From NCBI RefSeq assembly GCF_921293095.1, contig NC_060257.1, forward strand, positions 59,680,968 to 59,744,967: 64,000 bases of DNA. The letters run 5' to 3'. Below, piece by piece: positions 36,434-48,900 of the stretch. A program made the position numbers and the translations under genes. The stretch is from Ischnura elegans. Its lineage: Eukaryota > Arthropoda > Insecta > Odonata > Coenagrionidae. The notes under the pieces were generated by a model. It had not been told where the DNA came from. It saw nothing but the letters and a program-made list of their open reading frames with translations, and ran no database searches. The stretch's first letter is position 1; every line of letters starts with the position of its first letter.

Positions 36434-37321
36434 AAGGCTTACGAAACAACCTTTTTCCTGTGGATTTTATGCGGATAAAACTGATTATCGGTCATAGTTC
36501 ATGTCAAAGTTTTGGTAAAGGATACAAAACTCCAAGGTCACTATACAATAGTGCAGTCTTATTTTATTAAAAAATTGACATCCAGGTATAGCAAAAAAAA
36601 CCACCGCATAAATATGAGAAAATTTAATCCATATCATAAAATTGTTTGGAACTGGACAAACGTATTTGAGAATTAATGAAGCAAAACTTCAACAGAAGAA
36701 AAAGGCTAATTTCATGTGCTGAGAATCAAGACGTACACAATGCCAAAAAAATGGAACTCATTCAACATTTATGAATCATGAACCACATCTTATTTAGTTA
36801 ATCACCAAGTATAAAATTTCATTTCTGAAACCATCATGTTTTGTATTTTTTTTCGTTTACATTGCATGACTGACGCAAATTTAGCTATTTCGAAACTAAA
36901 TTGTAATTTTTATTGGTCAATTCAAGTCTTTGAACCTGGCTCATTCCGAATGCAATATTATGACCTAATAGAGATTATTCACTTTTGTGAATACTTACCA
37001 CTTTTTCGACAGATGACATCACTAGTCAATATGTTATTAATGCATAGTAGCATGCCTCTACTGGATGTCGGAGTTATTGAAGCAGGATGAAAGGAAACCC
37101 TCACGTCTGACCAATGTAATTTATACTGCCGACTTTAAGCATTCCAACAGAAAAAAATATTGGAAATTAATCACCTATAGTTAACGTCAAACAGCCAAAA
37201 ATTATCTGCATAAACTACCTAAAATAATTACTACAGGGGACACTGAAATGAAGAAATTTCTCTCCTTAAAAAAGAAATCATTAGCATTACTGAAGTCATT
37301 ATGGCTAAGTGTAATATTTCT

Positions 37322-37445
37322 AGCCCTGCCGCGTGAACGGCGCGGCGGTGAAATATACAAGAATTGACATGAGAAAAAATCCCCTGGACCGGGAATCGAA
37401 CCTCGGACCTTTGGCTTTCCGGGCCATTGCGCAGACCACTAGATT
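37322..37445 (-). mobile_element. Short tRNA-derived SINE
   Basis: The minus strand has a head with TGGTCTGCGCAATGGCCCGG and a B box GGTTCGATTCC, then a tail containing the small hairpin CGCCGCGCCGTTCACGCGGC. No clean tRNA cloverleaf. Confidence 0.65.
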
Positions 37446-37449
37446 CAAA

Positions 37450-40400
37450 TCATTTTATTACCAGTTTTTTAAAGTAGTTCTCAGGTACATATTGTTTGGA
37501 GGATGAATTATAATTTTCTTTCGTGACAAGTTTTAGCAAATTAATGAGAAATTATTATACCAAGAAGGCCATTAAAATTACTCAACAATAGGTTAATTGG
37601 TGTATTTTGACTATTAACGTATTTTCAGGATTAATTTCATATAAAAGACTACTTGCACGTTGCTTTAATTTTCCACTAAAAATGTGAAAACTGTAAAACC
37701 TATGCATTATCTTACTTGTAAGTTGAAACATGCATAGAAAGTTTCAAAAGCAATATTTTGAGATCACCAAGGAGACACTGCGATAGGTATATAAGGAACT
37801 TGAGTAAAATTTTCGAAAAATAATGAAAATAGATAGTTAGTTGCAATGATAATATTGACTTTCCTTCCAATGAGCTCAAGGTATTGAAGATGCTGATCAA
37901 TGATTTTGCTCCAAATAAATTCAATGTGGCTGTTAAAACAAATCTGTGTGGTCGAATTGTAGTGAAAATTGAGTCGTGCAGTTAATTGGAATTCAACTGT
38001 CTTTTTACTCAACCACTTACCTCAGAAGCAATGAAAACGACGAAGGGAATTAAAAAAAAACCATGTCCTTGTAAAATTTTATTGAAAATTGTAGCACAAT
38101 CATGTTGGTAAATAATTAAATAACTGGATATACAATAAGTTGAATTAGACACAATTGGAAATGGCAATGGTAAGACTATTTACATGAGTATATGTAAATA
38201 ATTAACAACAATTAAGAACATTAATGAAAATAGCATTCGTTCATACTTGCAAGAATTTTTTAATAAAAATGCATATTTCATACATCCATAGACTACATGT
38301 CATAAAGTATACAGTGCTCAACAAACCTAATGACTATACAATCAATAACAGGCTCCAAAGCCAACTTAACACTCACAGCCAAAGCTCAGGGCTATGTTTA
38401 ACCATTGATTAGTCAACCCTTCGTCTAATATCCATTAACATTTCATTGGTAATCGAGAGCTCACTTGTAATAAATTAAGATTTTAACGAAAAAAAATTAC
38501 CCACAAACAATTAAAGTTAAAGAAAAAACTGAACTTGATTTTAGAAATAAAGGACTCCAATTAGTGACAGAATTGTGTAGCAATAACATTCAATAATTTA
38601 TTGATGCCAATCAACAATTCACATGTCATTTTCTCAAAACTCTTTCACAAACACTTGATTAAAGAGATGTATATGTTATTTGAAAATTTTTTGATTCCAA
38701 AATTTTTTTGGAGTTACGTCCTATACACAGTAGTGAATCACACAAAATCTTAATTTGATGGAACTTTTAAAAAGTCAGTAAAATCTTACAACATCCGGGT
38801 GAGGTAAATAAAAATCGATGAATTTCACAAAAAAAAACTTCGCATCTGAATGAGGACGCAAATTCAACGACACAATCACCACCATTATAAATACAGTCAC
38901 TCTTCATTTTTTTGGGATAATGGTTGACAGATAAAACATTTGAAATTACACAGTGGAATAAAATAATGAAAATATCATACATTTTTTTCAGTTACCTCCA
39001 CATAGCCAAAGTTATCCATTTAAAATGACATCAGTCAACATAGGGGATTACATTTAAGAAAATCTATAACAATTTCGTAACAAACTGTCATCACGTATGG
39101 TTAACATTCACAAACAGTAGAATCCGTTGGCATTACGCGAGGGTATTAAAATCCATAGATAAAAAGCAAGCGTGAATTGGGGTAGTTTGAAGGCGGAATG
39201 ATATACCGACATATTGAAAATGTAGGGAAAAACCAGTTTATGTCACGTCCACACGTGGATTTTGGAGTATTTTAATACGCATACACTGTAAATAATATTT
39301 TCCATCAACAAGCAAAAAAAACACAGATGGGATGTACAAGTAAATTTAATGAACAGAAGAAAAGAATGGATTCCCTCAAGCAGTCTTACAAATATCACTA
39401 AACCTCATCACCAAATCTTCATTTCATAACATCTATGTGTACTGAAAAAGGAAGATAACTTTTTTTACAATAACAAGAGCCCGGCTTTCAATTCTCATTT
39501 ACAATTCTCACCCCCGTCAAGGAAAAAAAAACTTAAAATTATAATTGATAAACCACAAATCTTTCTTGCGAGTACAAACAAAAAATGTCATATTTCACAA
39601 ATTTTTTTACACTTTTTTCAAAGTCTAAAAACTTGTTTCTAACGAGGTGGATGTTTTTTCAGGTATTTTTTTGTATAAACAGTAGAGATTACTAGCATGG
39701 TAGAGAAAGATAGAGACAGATAGGTGGATAGAGATAGATAGAAAACTAAGCAGGCAGCCACCGATCGAGTTTGAAATAGGAAGGCAGCATTTTTTTTGTA
39801 AAAAAATTGTTCATAAGAGACTACAACACTGGCTTCAGCAAAGATTTCATTCAGGAGACGGCATTAGGCGAATTACTTGGTTTTATACTTTTTTTACTTT
39901 TCTATTTTTTTTTTCAAGTTCATCTCCATACTTCTAGCTTCTTCCTTGATGCAGGGAAAGAAAAAGGAAACAAAAGGAGAGAGACAGTGAAAGATGCCTT
40001 GGTAATGAAAGGACATAAACAAACATGTCGTCTGGACAGGAAAGTCGATGATTAGCCAAAATTAAGGCTTGAAGAGTTCTGATGTGAGCAGGTAAAATTT
40101 ATAAAAAGACGCAGATGGGATGAGAGTCTTTTCATTCTACTTTTTTTCTCTACAAGGAAAATTTTTTTCAGGCACGATGATCTTGATGGCAATGTCGGGG
40201 TCAAATGTAGCACTTCGTTTAAAAAAAATATAGTGGATGATAGAGGCTGGTTGGCAAAATATGCATAGCAACATATTTACATGGTTACAGTTATTAGCAG
40301 CTGTGGTTGTGTCTTTTTTTTTGGTTGAGTTTCAACAGTCAATAAAAAAAGTGGGATATCGGATATCGGGAAAACGAATACACAGCGGAAAGTGCGGCGA
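37450..40400. other. Intergenic stretch: no gene recognised
   Basis: AT-rich intergenic DNA between lnpk and qvr. An imperfect GATA-rich microsatellite lies at 39702-39745. No open frame here shows similarity to a known family. Confidence 0.4.
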
Positions 40401-42590
40401 CTAGACACCTTCTGGACACCAATGGTGCCTCAGCTCTCCCCCGCGTTGAACCACCAAGTTGTGGAGCGGAGTGGAGGGTGACGTCACCTTACGATTTCGT
40501 AGACGCCGCGCTCGCAGATGCTCAACTGTTCGGCGCGATGTTTTTTATCTGCTGGGGGAGTTGAATTTGTTAATCGGATAGGGTGCTCATTTTCATCACT
40601 TGACCTAAGTTATTAATGCATTTTACGTTTATGAGTTTAGATTCTCTCGCTATAATTCTCGGAATAATAGTATGACTCTAGGAAGAACAACCAATAGTGT
40701 TTGAAACAATATCGAATAATAGAAAGGGGATAATATAATGTGTATCGGAAATTATAATTTTTATACTTCAAAGATATTCTGTCGGTCCCCAAATCGTAGG
40801 GACACATGTGTGAGAGTGTAGTACCTGAAAGATAAGAGAATGCGATAATTATAGAGCCCATATTACCCTTTAGTTGCCTGTTCACATCATTTCCTTCGAG
40901 TGTAACTATTTTTTTTTCAAATTGGCGAGGTCTGGGTTTTTTTGTCGCGAATAAATCTCCCGTCGAAGAGTTTGCTTCAAGCTTATAGCGGGTCCTGGAA
41001 GAGGCGTAATATAAATAAATGAGATGTAATCGGTAGGACACGGTTTGCGTCGCGTCCGGAATACTTCGAGCTCGATACGGAGGCTTTCACAAAATAGATG
41101 GCGAAGGTTAGAACGAAATAAATCGCGCCAAATCAATTCACTTGCATTCTTTGAAAAAAAATACTTCACTTAAATGCTCCTTTATTATTTTTACAAACGT
41201 AGCAGAGCTATCGTGTCGGTGTTCTGTAGTAAATTCGTGAGGATTAAACAGTGCGATCAATTGTTTTAGCATCAAAAATTTTGAAATACACACATAAATA
41301 TATAATATATCATATTTTTTAAAAGTACAACTTGCATATATTTTCTTCAATAGACGGACAATTATTCATTTTTGTCGACAGTTCTTTCATTCAATGTCGC
41401 CGCCGTCATCTCTCTTAGATCAAGCCAATACTTTTAGACTCTCACTTTAAAATTGAATCTACTCTGAGCCGTCATCATTCAAAAACCTTAATATATTGCA
41501 TTCTATATATATTCATGTAAAATTAATTTTCCCCGTTGATGGCATTTTTACGTAACAAAGACCCGTCTTAACGATGACATCATAATGTATCCACGAAAAC
41601 AACGTTAGATGGAGCTCATTGTCACCAAAAACAAATATGAAAGGCATGTTATTCAAGGATCTCCGCGCGGGATAACAAAACACGACCGTCAGCTGGTAGG
41701 GTGACGCTGCGTCGCACTCGACTGGACGTCATTTTCACAGAAAATTTTAAAAGTTAATCAGGAGACGTACCGCGGGATCTAAAATATATATATTACCCTC
41801 TTCTATAAGCGTCGCAAACTAGCTCTATTCCTCCCTGATCAATAAGTAATTAACTTGCTTCGTCACCCCAACGATTAAACTGACGTACACGATCCCGAAA
41901 ATGACACAATGAGAATCGCCTTAAACAAATGACATCAGATGGACGATATCAGCCACAACGGGGAGGCTACGTTCTTCTAGCTGACCCTGACTTGGAACAA
42001 AATATCCGCAAACCTCTCAGGATATTTTTACAACTTGGTGAGCTATTCAATTCATTCCTTGATCGCACCACCGGGGACTATGACTTAGGCGCTCTTTGGC
42101 TACAACAGACCCAGTATCCTCCGAGAAACTACTAAATCCACAACCGCCTTGTATAGTCGAGTTGTTCTCTTGCTTATGTACAACCGCGTATTCAACCGCT
42201 CTCTTTGTTTTTTGTTGGCTCGGGGTAAGCGTAAAATATCTTGTATTTTTACTCTGGGAGATGGAGACTGGCTGCAGGAAATTCAACAACTGCGTAAACT
42301 GGCTGATAAGTACCTAAAAATTGCTCTAGTGCTGTTTTTTATGAAACGGGGGGGAGATGAGAAAGGTGGATATGTTTGCTAAGAATTTGTATATTTACAT
42401 TTTGGTACTATGTTGAAAAAAATTCTCTGGCTTAGGTCGGTGGCGGCGAGGCAATACTTTTTGCTGGCGGCGATGTTGGTACGACAAGGTTCAGGGCTGG
42501 GACCCAAAAATTTTTAAATTACCATTTTTTTTTTCTCCAAAAAATTTTGAGCGAGGGGGGTGGGATTTAAAAATTTTATGTTTTGCGTAA
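40400..42590. other. qvr 3' flank
   Basis: Richer in CpG than its surroundings around 40420-40520 and 41690-41730. It contains the palindromic CRE GGTGACGTCACC at 40478-40489. It may hold a long qvr 3' UTR. No other gene seen. Confidence 0.3.
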
Positions 42591-42596
42591 TTTATT
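42591..42596 (-). terminator. qvr: Candidate qvr polyadenylation signal
   Basis: AATAAA on the minus strand about 67 nt past the qvr stop. It may be the proximal site; a longer 3' UTR toward 40400 cannot be excluded. Confidence 0.3.
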
Positions 42597-42662
42597 TATA
42601 GTTATATTTTTTTCTCAAATTCCTGTTTGTCTTTCCTAATTTGGCATGGAGCGGCGCGGAGT

Positions 42663-42910
42663 CTACGAGCGTAGCGCAAGGCGCGGAGCGGCAGCTGCAG
42701 CTATAGCGGTGGCCAAGGCGAAGACGGCGGCTGCCACAAGGGGAGGGTGTTGGGCCAACAAGAGGTGGTTGGGGAGAGCCGAATTGCACATGTCCTCCTC
42801 GCAGAAACACATGTGACCGGTGCCGCTACTTTCCATCATGCAGACGTGATCCACCATGAAGAGGTTGATCTGAAGTTTGGAGGTGCAAGTGCGTCGAACG
42901 CTCTCATATT
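42663..42910 (-). CDS. qvr: qvr terminal coding exon (second half of Ly6 domain, GPI signal)
   Basis: 248 nt of coding sequence after a TCTACTTGCAG acceptor, ending at TAG (42665-42663). It reads [20 protein letters not shown], then the [20 protein letters not shown] core. The C-terminal stretch [20 protein letters not shown] is a plausible GPI-attachment signal. The GC-rich, alanine-heavy tail contrasts with the AT-rich surroundings. The tail differs from what I recall of Drosophila, as expected for a cleaved propeptide. Confidence 0.97.
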
Positions 42911-45900
42911 CTGCAAGTAGAGAGGATGTTTTTTTCGGGAAGAAAGGAGGAAGGTGTGTTTTTTTTCAAGGTGTTGAATTGATATGGATGTGGGATAGGA
43001 TGAGGGAATGGTACGTCGTGGGAGAGTCGTGAAAAAGGTCGGTCAACAGTCGAGTCGTTTAATTTTTTCGGTCAGATTTTATTTTGGCGGGAAGAGGGTA
43101 TCGGTAGAAAGATATTTGGCGGGAAGAGGAATTTGTTGCATTTAAACGAAGGTTTAGATATGAGCAACGGATAAAGGTGGCGTTTTAAAGTGGAAAAGTG
43201 GTTAAATAAGCCAAGTTTGTCGTAGAAAGTAAAAAGGAGAGGTTGAATAAGGTTTTAAAGGCAACAATACAAAGGTACAATCGGATTTTGACGGATAAAA
43301 TTATATAGACGGTAAAAGATCATCGGAAATGGTCGGGTAAGAGGTGAAAATGAATTGAGAAAAATATTAGTCGGAAGTCAGGAGGAAGTTATACGTGGAG
43401 GAGTTCCAGGACAGATTTTCAGTGTTTATTATCGGTAGTGAACCAAGTTTTGAATCGTTTTAGGTTACAGAATAGTAGGTTTAGGAGAAAAATGCATTTA
43501 AATGTGGGGGAGAGAGATTTTGGTTTTACATAAGACGTGGATGATTACGTAGGGAATCAGGGTTGGATATGTCGGTCGGGTAATCGATCACACGTGACGT
43601 CACGGGAGGCGATTTAGCAATGCCACGAAAAAGTGACGATCGAGTGCGAATGTTTATGACCGTCGAGCCGACAAAATGAACGAACATCGTTGAGTAATAA
43701 TTTTATCAAAAACGACAAAAATAAAAACAAAAAAATGACGCATCGTGGATTATATAAATTCATAAATAATTATCATGGACGGTTGTAAAAAATATTTATA
43801 AATCCATTCAAACAAAGGCCAAATAAGAAATTCGTTGAAAAAAACACAAACGACGTAAACGGCGTCCCGCGATGATGTTAAGATAAAAGAAACCGTGATA
43901 GTAAGTATTCCATAAAAAAACATTATTTTTGTTAGATGATAGTAAAAAAAATTAGTATGTTAGATATGAAAATGATTACAAAAACGTATGCATATCATGT
44001 TATTTAAAAATTGATTAAATTGGTTAAATGAAGGTGATTTTTATATATTTCGAGCGGATAAGGAAGGTTTTGGAACTCCCACGAGGAATTAAGGTGAAGG
44101 TAGTTCATGATGTTTGTGTTTCCCGTTGACAGTTGTGGAGGTCAGAGGTCATGAAAGGCCAGCGGGTTAGGAAGGTGAGGTGGGGAAAGGGGGAGAAAAA
44201 AGTTAGAATCACAAAAAACATAGACATATAAACACTTTTTTAATCTAAAACGTAACAGTACTATATAAACTGTGATAAAAGTTACTACTAGTAAACAAAA
44301 GACATGCGAAATAGCAAACACAACCACAAAAATTGTTAGCAGGTGAGTTCAATTCCGAATCTATGTTTACAAAACAGAACACAACTAGATTAAATTGGCA
44401 ACTAAATCAGTTAACTGTTTTCATGATGTTGCCGTTTATAAATAAGACAGGTACTGTGAGTTTAATTGGTAAGTCGGAGGATCTACTGTTATAATTAGCA
44501 AAATTAATAAAAAGTTGAAAGTAAAATCTTGTTAACACTACTCTTTAATGTCAACTATGTTCATAAAAACTCTACGAAGCGTGCTTTCAACAAAACTGTG
44601 CTAGTTTTGAGTTCAAAATATAAATACTTGCTTTTAACGCTTATTTCCTAAATCATATATTTCAGGCCAGCGTCTCAAGATGTTGTTGGTTGATTTTCTG
44701 CAACATTCTCAAGTGAATTAGGGGTTTATAATTTATTGATGGGAGCCTCAAGCGCTTTAAATTTTTCTACTACTCCACCATCTCCACGAAAAAAATAGGC
44801 TATTAAGGTCCAACGGGAATACATTTTATTATTAAGGGAAGACAATAGTGCCGTTGGAAAATTCCAGAGGTAGTGTCAATTACCTTGACTTGGAAAGATG
44901 ATTTCTCTTTCGCGGAATTTTTGCTCAGGACGTAAATTTTCGGATGACTACATTTAGGTAAACTGCTGACTATGATGCAAATACTTTTATTTTTTTAATG
45001 AGAACGAATTTGGCATTTGATTTATAATTTCTTTCTTGAGATTAAGTTCAGACCCCACCCGAACAGTCGTTAAAATAAATATAAGTCCGCTTCTTAAATA
45101 AAATCCCTATCCTATGATATTTTTCAATTTTTGATTGTTACATAGGTACTTTTTCCACGAGACCAAAAGAAATAGAAGGGGTAACAATATTTCATTTATT
45201 CATGGATACAGAAGAGTATTTAATACAAATAATTTTGAGGCAGAAACAAAGAGAGCTATGCGATTTTTGCGAGAGGCAAATATAAATAGAAAATATCTTT
45301 TGGGGCAAATTTTCCATGGATCGCTTTAAGAGCTGAGATAATCAACAAATTTATCATATCTGTTGAACGCTTCTTGGTGATTCAAATAGAACCATATACA
45401 ATACAAAATATCACTCTCATTAATTTGATGCGAAAACTGTATGTTGAATTATTTTAATTGGAAGTACGATTACAGATTTTGATATTTGATTGAACGTTTG
45501 AGGCAGAACTTAGCATTTCTGTTGAAAGCTTCTTGGTAATTCAAATAGAACCATATTCAATACAAAATATCACTCTCATTAATTTGACGCGAAAACTGTA
45601 TTTTGAATTATTTTACTAGGAAGTATGATTACAGATTCTGAGATTTATTCAAGCGTTTGAGGTAGAACGGGAATAGATATAATAGCATTTTAAATATCAG
45701 TAATGATGCAGGGGTTTGTTCTCATTCATAAATTCTTAGGACAGCAAACCCTTAAAAATAAAATGAAGGATAATCCTAAGACCCATGATACTAAGATATT
45801 ATGAAGGAAATCTCTAGGTCTAATAAAATGTATTCCCGATAGATTTGAGCCTTCATGAGAGCATGGCTTTCTGGTATTTACTACTGGAAAAAAATCCTTA

Positions 45901-48900
45901 AAAAATGAAAAATGAATGTGATTCAGACACTAAAATTCCATTTAAAAAAAGGCGAAATCACTATGCTAAATATTCATCGTTTCACGCTCCTTCGCTTCCT
46001 CTGTTAACAGTAACCTTTCTTTCAGCATGAATTTCCGGAAACCTCGCGAAAACTCACAAGTGTTCGGTTATTCCTTCTCTTTTGGTACTATTTTAATTTA
46101 AATAGAGTGTCCACCACGGTTACTTCAGCTTTTATAGGTTAGAAAATGAACTTATTGCACGAAAAGAATGAATACCTAGTTCAGAATATGAAAATGTGGC
46201 AATGTTTTTTCCCCATTCAATTCCACAACTAACTGGAAATCAATCACCATTATTATGCAAAATTACCTATTTTAGGAAAATTTGAAAAGCTTTAAATATC
46301 AACCGCTGTTTTCAAGGCAAGATTTTAAGATCAGACATAACGAGGAAGAATTCACCTCTGTGTCCCATTTCAACCGACCAGAACGCAGACGTCACGTGAC
46401 AATGTTATTGCTCACCCTTGACCTTATTCTACATGGAAACTCCGCATTCTTCCTCTGCAGAGCGACTGCTCTATTTCCCGTTTCCTCAAAAATACTTTGA
46501 GAATATAGTTAGAAAGTTAGCGGCAAGAGATATCTGAGAATCTGATATTATTGATAATGATACATTATATTGATAATGAATTAATATGAATCTGATATTA
46601 TATAATGATCACATTGGGGTACCAAACGATCTGAAAAAAATCCCTAAATTCAAAGTCTTATTTTTTACGCATTTTTCATTTCCAAAACCTTGCACGTAAC
46701 AAAAAATTCTGGAATAACCCTTTAAAATCCATATTTCGGTTCATAAATGATATTTTTTATAATGAATCAGTCGTGTACTGTAATTTTGTCTCAGAAAAAT
46801 CGATAAAATTCAAGGTTCAATCAATTATATGCTGCCATTAATGCTGTTTACTAAACATTTCGGATTTAACAAAGGCCGTTTTACACGGGGCACGGAATTG
46901 CGCTGGTTAGAGCTGCATTAATTTCTAAAATGGCGTGAAATTGCGCGAATGCATGAACGAAATTAGAACAGGGGCTATTTTTCCGTCTCGCATACACGCA
47001 TTCTTGCATGTGTTCTAGCAATTCACCGCTTTACACGACGCAATTTTGATTGTGCCTTCGTACGTACGTCAGATCGCTCAATTCCGTGTACCGAGTAAAA
47101 CGGTCTTTAAGAAATCCAAAATGTTTAGTAAACAGCATTAATGGCGACATATAATTGATTAAACCTTGAATTTTATCGATTTTTCTGAGACAAACTTATA
47201 TTAAACGACTGATTCATAATACAAAAGATCATTTATGGACCGAAATATGGGTTAATTAAAGGATTACTCTAGAATTTTTTTGTTACGTGCAAGGTTTTGG
47301 AAATGAAAAATGCATATAAAATAAGACTTTATGAATATATGTTGGATAACAGACCTGTATTTTTCCATGCTCAGCAATTCTGTCTTAAATCTTAAATTTC
47401 AGAATACTGTGTCCCACATTCCATCAATCTACCCTATCTTCACGACCGAAAATCTTTCACTGAATCACTTTTCAAACTTTCTGAGTACACGAAACCGCCT
47501 AAGCAGATAAAGGAATGGAGATCTGTCCACTGCGATTTGTAATCTTTCCAAAGTCCATATTTGCCACAAGTATATTCGAACGTAAGGGATGCTAAGATAG
47601 TTGAGTTAACCCACGTATTCGCAATGGTCAAGCAAACTATGGTTTGCCGGAACGCGTAAACGCACACGATAAACTTATTATGGTCAGTAGCAGATTCAGA
47701 GAAAACTCAAGTGGGGGCGCAAAAGATATCTTGAGTTACCTTTACTTTTATAGTAATAAAAAATAATCAAGTCATATGCAGAGCTTCAGAAATTTTGAAT
47801 TTAAGTGATTATACACATATTGAAGACAATGTCATCTTATGATACAAAAGAGTTACAATTGTTGTTATGCTATGTTTGGCAATACGGGTGGCCCCGCAAA
47901 GGGGGGTGGGCGCCCCCCCATCTGTATCCGCCACTGATTATGGTATGCAATAAACATAGAAATACAGGTCTTTTAATATATTCGGTAATATTGCTCTGCA
48001 AATTGATGAAACCTAAAGGTTGTAATAAACCCTCTCATGCATGGTGCCCTCATACGAGCACAAAAAATCTTTCTCGCGAAAATGCGACGAAATGTAACTG
48101 AGTTGGTATCCTAAACTAAAACTTGGACGTGATAACATACATAAACATTTTTTAACAAAATTTAGCCACAAAAACCCGCAAAATGTTCCCAAGAATGTGA
48201 GCAAAACAATAAAATGTCTACGTAATAATACTCAAAGAGGTTTTGTACACTTTTTCTAACTAAAATATCCAACTCATAACCACAGTGCATTAAATCACGA
48301 TGTCTTGTTTCAAGCATAATATCCTCATATAATGAGGACGTCAAAATTTAGCCATTACATGGAAAAAATGTTTATTGACAACTATTTTACTTCAACATCA
48401 GTGGTGTCATGGCATAATTAAAGACATAAAAGTCAAAACATACTTTTATCAGTTTTGCTGCCTCAAAATTTCTAATACATACATTCGTAACCAAAACAAA
48501 CAAATTGTTATAAAATGTAAAAAAAACTTGTAATATAAAACACACAGAGTAATATTTCATTTCTAAAAATATAAGGAAACCGCGTTCCGGCGCTGCTAAT
48601 TTTTCCATTACCTCACCGTTCAATATTATGGTCAATTATCTACATGTAGAAACTAGATTTTTAAAATTGTTATCGCTCGAATTTAGTAACTCATGTACGA
48701 GAGGGTTAAGATTCAATGGAATATATTCCAACGACAGTAGACTTATGTTGATTCGTATAGTTAAAAATTAAGTAAACCTCATCAGTTAGTCAATTTGTAT
48801 ACAATACCTTTCAAAAAATTTTCAAAAGATACCATAGTAATACGCGAAAAACAAATACTATCCGAAGCGCGACGCGTAAAGATACGTTCGGTGGATATTG

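Noticed and set aside
41929-42135. Plus-strand frame MTSDGRYQPQRGG... near the qvr 3' end
   Set aside because: No recognised similarity; short and without supporting splice or polyadenylation context.
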